NCBI GenBank assembly: GCA_949752735.1
Contig: OX457036.1
Span: 17,036,933 to 17,100,932 of the forward strand
Direction of reading: 5' to 3'
Source of the DNA: Lumbricus terrestris
Lineage: Eukaryota > Annelida > Clitellata > Crassiclitellata > Lumbricidae
Length of the DNA: 64,000 nucleotides
A program made the translations under genes and the position numbers. Every line of letters begins with the position of its first letter. The stretch's first letter is position 1. Positions 55,573-64,000 of this stretch are shown here, piece after piece. Under the pieces are notes generated by a model. That model ran no database searches. It worked only from the letters and a program-made list of their open reading frames with translations, and was not told the DNA's origin.

Positions 55573-58500
55573 GTTTGTCCATAAATTTTCTGATATAATA
55601 GAACTATCAGTTTAGTGAATTATGCCTTTTAGTGTCTCACGGTGCAAATTGTTTTTAATAACACATGGAAGTTACTTTGGGATTATTTGGGGGGGCAGTT
55701 GCTCAGCGTGGCCTCAACGGTTTCGAACACCGAATCAGCTGATTTTGGCTAAAATTTGTTAGGAAACATTGGTAAATGGCTATGCAGACTTGTCGATTAA
55801 AGTTTGGTCTTTTTCATAGCTGTTGCGCTTAAGTCGTGCTTATCATGCAATGTTCATAGTGAAAGATGTTAATAACGTGCTGGTTATCTTTCTGTGAATT
55901 GGTGATTAACTGTTTAGTTTACTTAGTTTAAACTCTTTTGCCACATATCCTTTTTGTGCGGGACCTTGGTATTACTTTAGACGAAAAGCTAACTTTCACT
56001 CGCATATAAACCTGCTACGCCGAAGCTGTTACTACCAGTTGCGTCAGCTTGAGGTGGTCTCTCGCTCTGTCTTTTAGTGCTGCCTTTACTCTTCACTCTT
56101 TCGTAGTTTCCCGCCTTGACTACTGCAGCACCCTCTATCATGGGCTGACCGGATTGGCTGTCCTCCGCTCTGGTGCACGACTTGTTGGCCATATTCCAAA
56201 ATACAGTCATGGACTGCTATCCTACAGCATCGTTCATTCTCTGTTGCTGGTCCTACAACCTGGAATGGCCTCCCTGTTACACTGCGCTTAATTCCCAAGG
56301 GACACTCCATTCTGTTCCTTAAGAACCTAAAAACTGTCTTATTTAGCCGTGGTTGGGTGGGAGCACTTCTGAGCAACCTACCTTGAAGAGGCGCCATATA
56401 AATTTTCTGAAATAAATGAATAAATAAATATCCTGCCACAATGTTTAGTAGATATGCTACCAGGCAGTACAATGCTATAGTACGTCATTTACTGAATAAG
56501 ACTACAGAGTGGCTTTCTGGTTAGTGCTACATTAGTGCTGTGCTACATTGAATTGAATTTTGTCATTTGCTTTAATATAGCTGAAGAACTGATAAATCAT
56601 TCTAAAGGTGACTTGATTTTGTATGATTTTGAATCCTTCAAGCAACCTGTGTTTGTGGTGACAATTTTTTGAAGGGGTCAACCTGAATCCCGAAACCCAA
56701 ATCCCTGAAACCCATATCTTTGAAAACACTGAACATGCCAGGTACACAAAATCCCGATTTCCCAAAAATAGTCTTATAGAAAGCAGCAGAACTCCCGAAA
56801 ACTACTCAGCTAAATTGAATGCATATCTTAATGGTCCTGTCAGTGTTGTTGATAACACAAACTTTTGGTGTCTAAAAATCATTGGGTTGTGTATGAAGAA
56901 AATTGATTTCGAGGATCTGGATAAAATTCCTTTTGGTGATTCAGGCCGCACCTCTTTAATATCAAGTCTTATATTGCCAAGATTTACTTCGACTTCCAAG
57001 TTCCAATCTGTCATTTGTTCCACTTGAAATGGAGCCAGGTTGTAATTTTGCCATATAACTTATTTCAATTTAACCATTTGCGTGCTAGAGGTGCAGAATT
57101 GTGACATTTATAGCTAATTCGTTTTGTTTACCTTGACCCTTTACCCGTTCATTTTTTCCCGTTAAGCCCATTTTCAGCGGATATTCTCGAGGCAAACTTA
57201 AGACATGAGCCAATATCTCCCTTGCTTGCATGTACAGTTTGCCTTGTGCTGTCTTCTTTTGGTATATACATGTTTGACAAACATCCAACATTTATGCTTG
57301 CTCCCTTCAGGCTTTGTTTCCAATATATATGGATAAAATATATATTAACTGAAATGATCGTGTGCTGTTTTGTATGCATATTGCTTACATTTGAAAGTGA
57401 ACAATGCAGACATAATTATGTATTATTTCATCAAAGGCGTCAGTTTGGTTTTCGTATCGAAACCTGCATTTGAATGTCCTGCTGATAACATTTCCTTTTG
57501 GTTTTTGACATTTTAAGACGTCTTACAGAATGACTTGCTGCATGTCTAATTCAACTTATTTTGAATGGTCAAATTCGGGTGCATTGGCCAACTTATTTTG
57601 AATGGTCAAATTCAGGTGCATTGGCCCAGCAGGGGGACAGTCTGTTGTTTGGTGGTGTTATTGCAGTATTAGGAAAGAAAGGGTGAAGGGAATTGGATTG
57701 TTCTAAAGTATGGTGATGCTTTTAATGTGAAGTTGCGGTATGAGCAGAATGGTAAGTGAGTAAGTTATTATACCAGTTGCTTATCCGCATTCAGACATGT
57801 ACACATCTTAATTAAGTGAAGCTCGACATTCTAATTACGTTGGTTTTTCCAATTTCCATATTAGATTGTCTGCTATAGATTCCAGAGCAATTGTGTGATT
57901 ATGATCATGAAGAATGGTGCTATAATAATGTACGTTGTAGAGAGACGAGAGCTGTTGCATGTTCAACAGATAATGTCTGTGCTCCTTACAGCGTCGTAAC
58001 CACAAAGAACCAATCAATGGAAGATCCTATATTAAATATGCCAAAACAACGAGATCCGAGGCATAACCTACTTCATTCAGATGGATCTGATCCAGGCAGC
58101 ACTCACACTAACCTTAATGTGTTCCGACACTTCCAGTGGATTGGCAACATTACTCCATGTTTCAGCATCCATGGCAGCCAGATCCATGTTCTCAATGATC
58201 CAAACGAATTTTATGAAGCTCTCAAGGCAAGGAGCAAACTGTTTATCTTCAGGATAGGTGAAAGTAATGTTCATCAGTGTGCGTGTAAGCGTAATATGCA
58301 CAGCCCAAGCTGTGAGTGGTTGGATCATTGAATGATCCATTCAGAGGTTGTTATGTGTGTTTGATTCCAACCTACTGTGTTGAAATAAATTGAAACATTC
58401 CATCTGATGAAATAGTTAAGTCTATGAAACACTGTTTTCTGATACAATGTCGAAACTAAGGTTTATTTGTTCTGGATTAAATGTTATTTTGATTTATTGC

Positions 58501-61500
58501 ACTTCTAATGGAAAAACTGAGTCTTTGAGATGCTTTTAGCTTGATGGCCTTAAGAGTGAAAAACTTTTTGGAGGTACTGCAAACTACTCTCTATTAGTAT
58601 GGATATGTTGTATGACATTGCATATAAACATTTCTATTTTTCTGTAGCATATATGCTGGTAGTCTAATAAAGAATAGTTACTAGCTTACTTTCTAGGATC
58701 AGTTTTAGAAGTTAGTTCTTGTAGAGAAATTTGACTGATCAATGTAATTGTGCCAAAAAATTTAAGATAAAGGCTGTTTGGCTGAACTACGTTTTGTTTT
58801 ACTGTTTTAGAAATTGTCTCGAAACTCAAAGAAACGAATTGTGCTTGCATCTCTTTATTTAGGAACTGGGAAACTGGAACAAGAATTAGTAAGTGCAAGA
58901 CTTTTATTTGCAAGAATCCTGTGCTATTCAAGTGAATTCTTAGTGATGATATTTAGCATGCAGCTCTTGTGAGTCAAGAGTTAATGTAGAGCAGATCCTG
59001 ATTAAAGAAACCTTTCACCACTACCAATAAACTCTACCTCACTGTGCAGGAATGTACATTTTTTTGGTTAGCCCTATCTTGCTGTTAGTTGAATGTGAGG
59101 CACCCTTGCAACAGCTGTGTTTGGGCACCATGGAAATTGGCATAATTATTATTATTATTATTATTTATTATTATTATTACTGTCATGAATGTACAGATCA
59201 TCTGAAGATTAGATGGTAATATGGTGAGATAAATTGGTCTTTAGATGTCAACAAAGAGAATTTACGCCTTATTTAGTCATGTAAGGTCGTTTTACAAGAG
59301 ATTCTACAGAGAAGGCAGTTATTTGATGCAGTTTCTCTATTGTATTGTATTATAAATATTATTGTATTTAAGCAGTTATAATGGGTGAACTACTCAGAAG
59401 TGCTCCCATAATTAACTCTATAATTAACTATGTTATTGGTGAATTCAATGTTAATTAGTGATTCTTCATGGTACATGCATCATGACCTAAAATGAATCAA
59501 ACTTGCGTAAAGTCTGGTATGGTGTAAAATGTATATGATCTAAATTAAGGTCGTGCCTTGTGGAAAGTTCTATCTGTTCTCAATTCAGTGTCCTGTCTGC
59601 TTCTGTCTAGGTTGATTGCGTCTACGATGCCGCAAAAGTTTCACAAGACGATGGTGGTGACCTGAGGGTAAAGTTTCTTTTCGACTACATGCGGGGATCG
59701 CGGGGAGAGAAGAATTCTCGTACGATGTTGTTGCCGTTGCTGAGGGATTTTGGCCAGAAGGTGAGCGCTGCCCTCTACCACACCCCAGACCTGCGTGGCA
59801 TCGTGAAGCGAGTCCTTCCAGAGCGGTACAATGAAACGGTCGGAGTGTCACACATGAAGGTCTACCTGTTTGACGACACGCTCATCATGAGTGGGTATGT
59901 TTTGCTTATCATGAGTGGGTATGTTTTGCTCATCATGAGTTGGTGTTTTGCTCATCATGAGTCGGTATGTTTTTGATCAGGACAGTCATGTTAGGTCTAA
60001 TGTTATTTTTTTTATTGTATTGTTTGTGGCCATTTATAAAGTACTTCTGCCAGAAAAAAGCCTTGCAGAAGTGCTCCCAGTGCGATTGACCCTGAAGAAG
60101 AAGCAGGATTTGAGGTGCAAGAAGGATGAGGAAAGATTACCAGAGAGAAAGGCAAAGTCAACTGATAGTAGTGCAGGTAAAGCGTCTGGATTGAGCCATG
60201 ACAGTTCTGATGTTAGGTATGGTATAAAGTTAGGAATGGTCAAAAACTGAGGAATTATTTCAAAAGGCTTAGGTGAAGTGTAGAAGTTTTGCATTTAATG
60301 TATATTTACATAATGCAAGGTTCGTTGATTTCTTTACTGTATTTTTCACTCTGTCCATGTCTGACTTGCACCCTATCAGAATAAGGGATTAACAAGTTAC
60401 AACTGATTTAAGAGAATGCTTGCTGAAGCTAAACCGTCAATGGTAAAACTATGTACTATCAACCACAAGTGGTGTTACCAATATAAGAAGCTCTGAGGTT
60501 ATGACCCAAAATGAGGGGCACTTAACAGTGACTACAAAATTGAGTTTAGAATGAGTTTAGAAACAGTCTCAACTCGAAATACCCTGCCCAGTTCAGTCTC
60601 TGGTCATAGGAATGTAGACAGTCATGTTGCTTATGTTAAAATTGGAAATTCATTGTAATTAAGACGATTTAGCATGAGTTCGGATGATATCTGAGTCTAC
60701 AATTATAGTTATTGGTATTTTGAATTTTGTATGCGCCTCGACTCATTAATGAAGATCAATCTCTTGCATTAACTATCTTAGGAAAGTCTTGACAATTGTC
60801 AATTGTCTTTAACTCCTCTTTGTAGTGCCAATCTGAGCGAATTGTACTTTACTGAGCGACAAGATCGTTACGTTGTCATCAACCGTTGTCCTGCGTTGGC
60901 CGATTTCTTCGAAGAGGTTGTCACAGCCGTTTCGTCGTTGTCATTTCAACTGCAACCAGATGACAAGATCAGTTTATCATCCGATCTCCAGTGTCATCCC
61001 TTTCTTGGTTAGCAGTTTGGTTTTGAATTTTCGTAAGCATTATCTTGTGCTCATGAACATACATACACACACACTTACAAACATACACACCTGTATATAC
61101 TTATATGCGTAAAATAATTATTACAGTATTAAATGCTAGAAATGAACACAACTATTTCTATAATTGTTTGGGGCGGTTGAAAGCAATTGCACTTGAAGTG
61201 CACTTCTCTCTCATTTGAATCTGTTCAATTGGTGAACATAATTAAGCATGGTCTGTGTCTGCGCCTAAGTCGATTGTGTGCTTGCTATTTGTAAATGTGA
61301 ACTGTATTTGGGATGAAGAGAAAAGGTGATGATGATGATGACGGTGGTGGTGGTGGTGATCAAAATGATACCAAACTGGTTTTAGGTTCCAACAACGGCG
61401 TTACGTACAGGAACGAAATGAAGCGGATCGTAGAAGACGCAATCGCAAATCATCGTAATTTCAACGACTACACGAACAGTCGACTCTTGTCGCATGCAGA

Positions 61501-63200
61501 CGACTTCTGCGACGATTCAGAGGCTAGAGGTCACAGGTCAGAGTCGGTTGAAGGTCAGCAAGTGGACACTCTGATCTACCCGTTAGTACAGATGGGACCG
61601 TTTGGTATTAGACACGACGAAATCGTGACGAAGGCGTTGTTCGAAAAGGCTCTGCCGGACGTTACTATTTACCTTGCGTCCGGATATTTCAATCTCACGA
61701 ATCACTACATGAATTCGATCATAAAAGACTGCACAGCAAACTTTGAGATTCTCACGGCGGCTCCACAGGTAGAGTTTTCACACTGCAGAATCGTTGTTGC
61801 ATGAGTTGGACTTATTATTGGGCTCATTTTGTCTGTGTGGACTTTTGCAGTTATCTAGACCTCGTTTTCAGGTAGAGTTTTTACACTGCAGAATTATTGT
61901 TGAGTTGTCTCTGAATTGAACTCCTAGGCTGGGTTCTATTTGTGTGTGAGGGCATGCCGGTGGGTGACATTTCCAGCTATCTGGGCATCATCTCCTTATA
62001 TTCTGGTGTAGGAAATGCACAATAGTCAAAAGTCTACTGGTTAGCATGTGGACTGTCGATCGCATAGGCGGAGACCTGGGCCGAGAATTGGGGGGGACGG
62101 AAAGACGCGAGATTTTCCGAAAAATTTCTGACGACCGGCGAAATCTCGAAAAAAAATTCAATTTTTCGCCGCCAAAAAAAGTTGATGACCTTTGATGACC
62201 TTTTTTTTTTTTTTTTTTTTAGTCATCCGGGCCAAATCTCGACGAAATATTTCTATTTTCGCCGCCAAAAAAGTTGATGACCTTTTTTTTTTTTTTTAGT
62301 CATCCGGGCCAAATCTCGATGAAATATTTCTATTTTCGCCGCCAAAAAAGTCTTGACGCTCAAACATTGGGGGGGACAAATGCATGGGTCGTCCCCCTCA
62401 ACACTTTTATTGGGGGGGACCGTCCCCCCCTAGGTCTCCGCCCATGGTCGATCGAGAGGTCGGGAGTTCAAAGCCCTGTCAGGACAGAAAATTGGTTCTA
62501 GATTTTTGCTCCACCTCTAACCAACTCAGCTACAATGACATACACTGTTAGTGGAAAGATGAGATGACAAGGGAGGGGGCTGATCACCTGCCTTCAATGG
62601 CCGACACTTAAAGTACAAAGTTGCTAGCGCTTCATTTCCACGGCTGCCTTATGGTTATGGTTTACTGAAGGGACTACTCTTCTTCTTCCTATTAAATGTC
62701 CATTGTCCAGATACATATATGTCGAGTCCTTGGGCATATAATTGTCTTAACCGTTTAATGACAAGCTGCATTTATTTCCCATACATTTTAGTGTACGTTC
62801 AGCGGTAAAGCATTAAGGATTCAATAGCAAAAATGAAGCCTCCCCTTCATTCCTACAGGGGCATGCGAAATTGTCTTAAATACTCCGCTTGTACGTTAGA
62901 TAGATATTTTTCTGCTAATTAATGTGACAAATTGTCGTTTACTGAATGTGTTCACTGAATCTGTTCACTGTCAGGCAAATGGTTTCTTTGGTGCGTCTGG
63001 TGTGTCGGGAGCAATTCCAGACGCCTACACGTACATAGCAAAGCAGTTTTTCCAGGAGGTGTCCAGAACACGGCAAGCCCACCGCATTTCGTTGCATGAA
63101 TATTTTCGACCGAGATGGACGGTCCATGCGAAGGGTCTCTGGTACTACCTATCAGGTCACTCGCTTCCTGTTGCGACAATGATTGGATCACCAAATTTTG
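55517..63200 (+). CDS. PGS1: PGS1, CDP-diacylglycerol--glycerol-3-phosphate 3-phosphatidyltransferase (3' partial)
   Basis: Makes phosphatidylglycerophosphate from CDP-diacylglycerol and glycerol-3-phosphate, the committed step of cardiolipin synthesis in mitochondria. Exons: 55517-55572, 57941-58226, 58811-58888, 59611-59894, 60826-61007, 61386-61768, 62975-63200; later exons lie beyond the window. 498 residues are visible. Residues 1-18 (MSTCCRLLRRLPNIGVLL) are arginine-rich and fit a mitochondrial targeting peptide. FQWI opens the conserved part. HKD motif 1 is H221-x-K223-x4-D228 (HMKVYLFDD) and motif 2 is H474-A-K476 followed by GSPNF. SLYLGTGKLEQEL, GSRGEKNSRTMLLPLLR and DTLIYPLVQM are family landmarks. 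Intron 2 has a GC-AG boundary; the exon 4 and exon 6 donors are locally duplicated. The exon 1-exon 2 junction is the least certain. Confidence 0.94.
55955..56430 (+). mobile_element. LINE RT C-terminal fragment and 3' end in PGS1 intron 1
   Basis: Plus-strand pieces FVVSRLDYCSTLYHGLTGL, RLVGHIPKYSHGL, LVLQPGMASLL and the terminal TTGAAGAGGCGCCATATAAA followed by an ATGAATAAATAAATA tail. The order matches a LINE ORF2 end but internal parts are deleted. It lies in the sense orientation. Confidence 0.85.
57551..57629 (+). repeat. 40-bp direct duplication
   Basis: AACTTATTTTGAATGGTCAA through GGTGCATTGGCC occurs twice in a row with one mismatch. Intron 1 of PGS1, about 310 bp before exon 2. Confidence 0.85.
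57941..58226 (+). CDS. PGS1: PGS1 exon 2, ending at a GC donor
   Basis: Acceptor GTTGTAG at 57934-57940 is the only nearby AG that fits the exon 1 phase and avoids upstream stops. It encodes a variable region, then FRHFQWIGNITPCFSI, then DPNEFYEALK. The end is AAG/GCAAGG: the spacing from EALK to KKRIV in exon 3 equals that of the vertebrate protein only if this GC donor is used. Confidence 0.82.
58811..58888 (+). CDS. PGS1: PGS1 exon 3
   Basis: KLSRNSKKRIVLASLYLG then TGKLEQEL; 26 codons, phase 0 at both ends. Flanks TGTTTTAG and GTAAGT. Confidence 0.93.
59145..59181 (+). repeat. (ATT)n microsatellite
   Basis: About twelve ATT units with one TTTA interruption, in PGS1 intron 3. Confidence 0.9.
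59611..59894 (+). CDS. PGS1: PGS1 exon 4 with first HKD motif
   Basis: Contains GSRGEKNSRTMLLPLLRDF, YHTPDLRG, PERYNETVG and the catalytic HMKVYLFDD (H221, K223, D228). It ends AGTGG/GTATGT. The junction is followed at 24-bp steps by further copies of the same exon end and donor (59895-59975). Confidence 0.93.
59884..59975 (+). repeat. 24-bp tandem repeat spanning the PGS1 exon 4 donor
   Basis: ATCATGAGTGG/GTATGT recurs with identical phase at 59895 and 59919. A third unit has GAGTTG/GTGTTT and a fourth GAGTCG/GTATGT at 59965, the latter shifted by two bases. Using the donor at 59919 would add eight codons in frame. Confidence 0.9.
60010..60300 (-). mobile_element. LINE ORF2 C-terminal fragment in PGS1 intron 4
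   Basis: The minus strand reads LTSELSWLNPDALPALL then LSSSFLHLKSCFFFR, decayed from the ‘S-F-K-x-x-L-K-T-x-L-F' ending. It begins with the GGCCATTTATAAAGTACTTC variant of the 3' end. Confidence 0.65.
60826..61007 (+). CDS. PGS1: PGS1 exon 5
   Basis: Completes GANLSELYFTERQDRYVV, the segment after HKD 1, then ALADFFEEVV and a lipid-synthase spacer ending HPFLG. Phases 2 in, 1 out. Confidence 0.92.
61386..61768 (+). CDS. PGS1: PGS1 exon 6
   Basis: Starts GSNNGVTYRNEMKRIVEDAI. An acidic insert (DDFCDDSEARGHRSE) is followed by the conserved DTLIYPLVQMGPFGIRHDE and YLASGYFNLTNHYM. Donor CAG/GTAGAG, repeated 103 bp downstream. Confidence 0.93.
61766..61985 (+). repeat. Diverged tandem duplication starting at the PGS1 exon 6 donor
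   Basis: CAGGTAGAGTTTTCACACTG at 61766 is matched by CAGGTAGAGTTTTTACACTG at 61869, followed in both by CAGAAT-TTGTTG and later by TGTGTG...CAGYTATCTRG. The period is about 103 bp. The second donor is intact but out of phase relative to the first. Confidence 0.8.
62010..62690 (+). mobile_element. tRNA-derived SINE interrupted by a hAT-like MITE
   Basis: Left piece (to 62062) has an A-box-like TTAGCATGTGGACTG; right piece (from 62455) has a B-box-like GAGTTCAAAGCC, then a body shared with 51830-51960. Removing the MITE and one copy of GTCGATCG joins the two boxes at normal tRNA spacing. Confidence 0.6.
62063..62446. mobile_element. hAT-like MITE, CATGGGCGGAGACC family (inverted copy)
   Basis: Left CATAGGCGGAGACCTGGG, right CCTAGGTCTCCGCCCATG, with exact 8-bp duplication GTCGATCG at 62055-62062 and 62447-62454. 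It has two expanded poly-T/AGTCATCCGG cores, making it 384 bp against 289 bp for the copy at 12302. Confidence 0.92.
62975..63200 (+). CDS. PGS1: PGS1 exon 7 with second HKD motif
   Basis: ANGFFGASGVSGAIPDAY, then RPRWTVHAKGLWYYLSGHS with H474 and K476, then GSPNFG across the donor TTTTG/GTAAAC. In PGS enzymes the second motif lacks the canonical aspartate, as here. Confidence 0.93.
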
Positions 63201-64000
63201 GTAAACAATTGTGAATATGTTTACATGTGTGTTGCGTATATTTTTTTGGTCTTAATATTGGTGAGATATCCAGCAAGATATTAATTCACAATCATCGTAT
63301 CTTGCCTTCCAATTGTATGCAAATGTATGCAGTCGAGTTAAAATACAAAGGATGGTGTTGATGATAAATAAGCCATTGAGCTTTCAGACAGGGCTTAAAG
63401 TGTGCCAGGACGGTCATGGACGGCGTCCTGGCACTTATTTTCGAGGCAGGACGCCGTCCTATGACTTATTTGGCCAGCACTGCCAGGACGGTCGTCCATG
63501 ACTGCCAGGACGGCGTCCATGCAGTTCACAAATAGCTGGCAAACAGGAGCCTAAAATGGCTCCATTTGAGGTCGACACAGCTAAAAATGCGCCGGTCGCT
63601 GGGGCTCCGCCCCAGACCCCGCTGGGGGAGCTTACGACGCTCCCCCAGACCCCCTAGTCGGCATGGGCTTCGTCCCTTCGGCACTCGCAGCCTCGCGCCT
63701 TCGACGCCGCCACTGACGACCAATTATACAATTCAGCGTCCTGGCACTTCTTTTTTTACACTTTAGGCACTGCTTTCAGATTATTTTTTGTTTGCTACAT
63801 TTTAATTATTTCGACAGATGAGGTGGATACATAAATGTGTATAATATACAAATATTTACTTCACAATCCTAGAATATAAACATGCATGCAATCTTGAAAT
63901 AATCATGCCCTGTAAACAGAATACAGACCTTGTTAAGCAGTGATCTTGCTTTGCTTCCTGCTTGTTACTCAGTGTTATATGTCGTTGATATTCTTGTTTT
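63201..64000 (+). other. PGS1 intron 7 (incomplete)
   Basis: Contains the TIR element at 63389-63772. Nothing coding for the rest of PGS1 (the region after GSPNFG) is seen before the window ends. Confidence 0.6.
63389..63772. mobile_element. hAT-like TIR element, CAGGGCTTAAAGTG family
   Basis: Left CAGGGCTTAAAGTGTGCCAG, right ACACTTTAGGCACTG, exact 8-bp duplication CTTTCAGA at 63381-63388 and 63773-63780. The 384-bp body is unusually GC-rich, with a palindromic GGGGCTCCGCCCC tract. This copy defines the family ends used to recognise 22134-25672 and 38282-38428. Confidence 0.93.

Noticed and set aside
57865..57940. Acceptors at 57864 and 57878 for PGS1 exon 2
   Set aside because: Joining either to exon 1 produces an early stop; the AG at 57940 is the first that fits the phase.
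61313..61385. Start of a possible gene with an acidic/glycine run (GDDDDDGGGGG) in front of PGS1 exon 6
   Set aside because: It is read-through of a GATGATGAT/GGTGGTGGT simple repeat in intron 5. The AG at 61384-61385 is the acceptor that matches the phase of exon 5.

Overview
This window is metazoan nuclear DNA. The genes are split into many short exons with GT-AG introns, the background is AT-rich and full of decayed retrotransposon and DNA-transposon copies, and there are no bacterial-style operons or ribosome binding sites. The proteins (a multi-saposin prosaposin, the cilium/flagellum protein CFAP299 and mitochondrial PGS1) fit an animal. The repeat content and compact introns suggest a marine invertebrate, possibly a deuterostome such as an echinoderm or hemichordate, but the species cannot be fixed from sequence alone.

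Region 1 (1-43.5 kb, + strand) holds two tandem prosaposin-like genes about 25.75 kb apart. Copy A (exons 2-19 at 1507-18578) lacks its signal-peptide exon, which must lie just left of the window. Copy B (26246-41671) is complete. Each encodes about 600 residues: signal peptide, N-terminal saposin-A domain, five saposin-B domains, C-terminal saposin-A domain. Most exon lengths match between copies and their introns can still be aligned. LINE pieces, small TIR elements and minisatellites present in only one copy therefore date to after the duplication. Copy B has lost one conserved cysteine through a 2-base insertion that probably moved a splice donor, and has gained another cysteine in a linker.

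Region 2 (20.3-26.2 kb and 43.5-48.9 kb) is intergenic and made mostly of mobile elements: fragments of non-LTR reverse transcriptase C-termini, hAT-like TIR elements with 8-bp target duplications, and a nested set of three TIR elements around a minisatellite at 44.7-47.8 kb.

Region 3 (48.99-54.59 kb, - strand) is a complete six-exon CFAP299 gene of 233 codons. Region 4 (55.52 kb to the right edge, + strand) is PGS1, the mitochondrial phosphatidylglycerophosphate synthase, with seven exons seen and the 3' end cut off. The two start codons are 930 bp apart in divergent orientation.

The most unusual signal is that several exon/intron 5' splice junctions have been tandemly amplified. CFAP299 exon 3 is followed by about two dozen 26-bp repeats, most carrying a GTAAGT donor. 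CFAP299 exon 5 is followed by eight roughly 50-bp repeats, some with intact copies of the exon end plus donor. PGS1 exons 4 and 6 and prosaposin-B exon 5 show smaller versions. No recognisable CRISPR array, rRNA gene or functional tRNA gene was seen.
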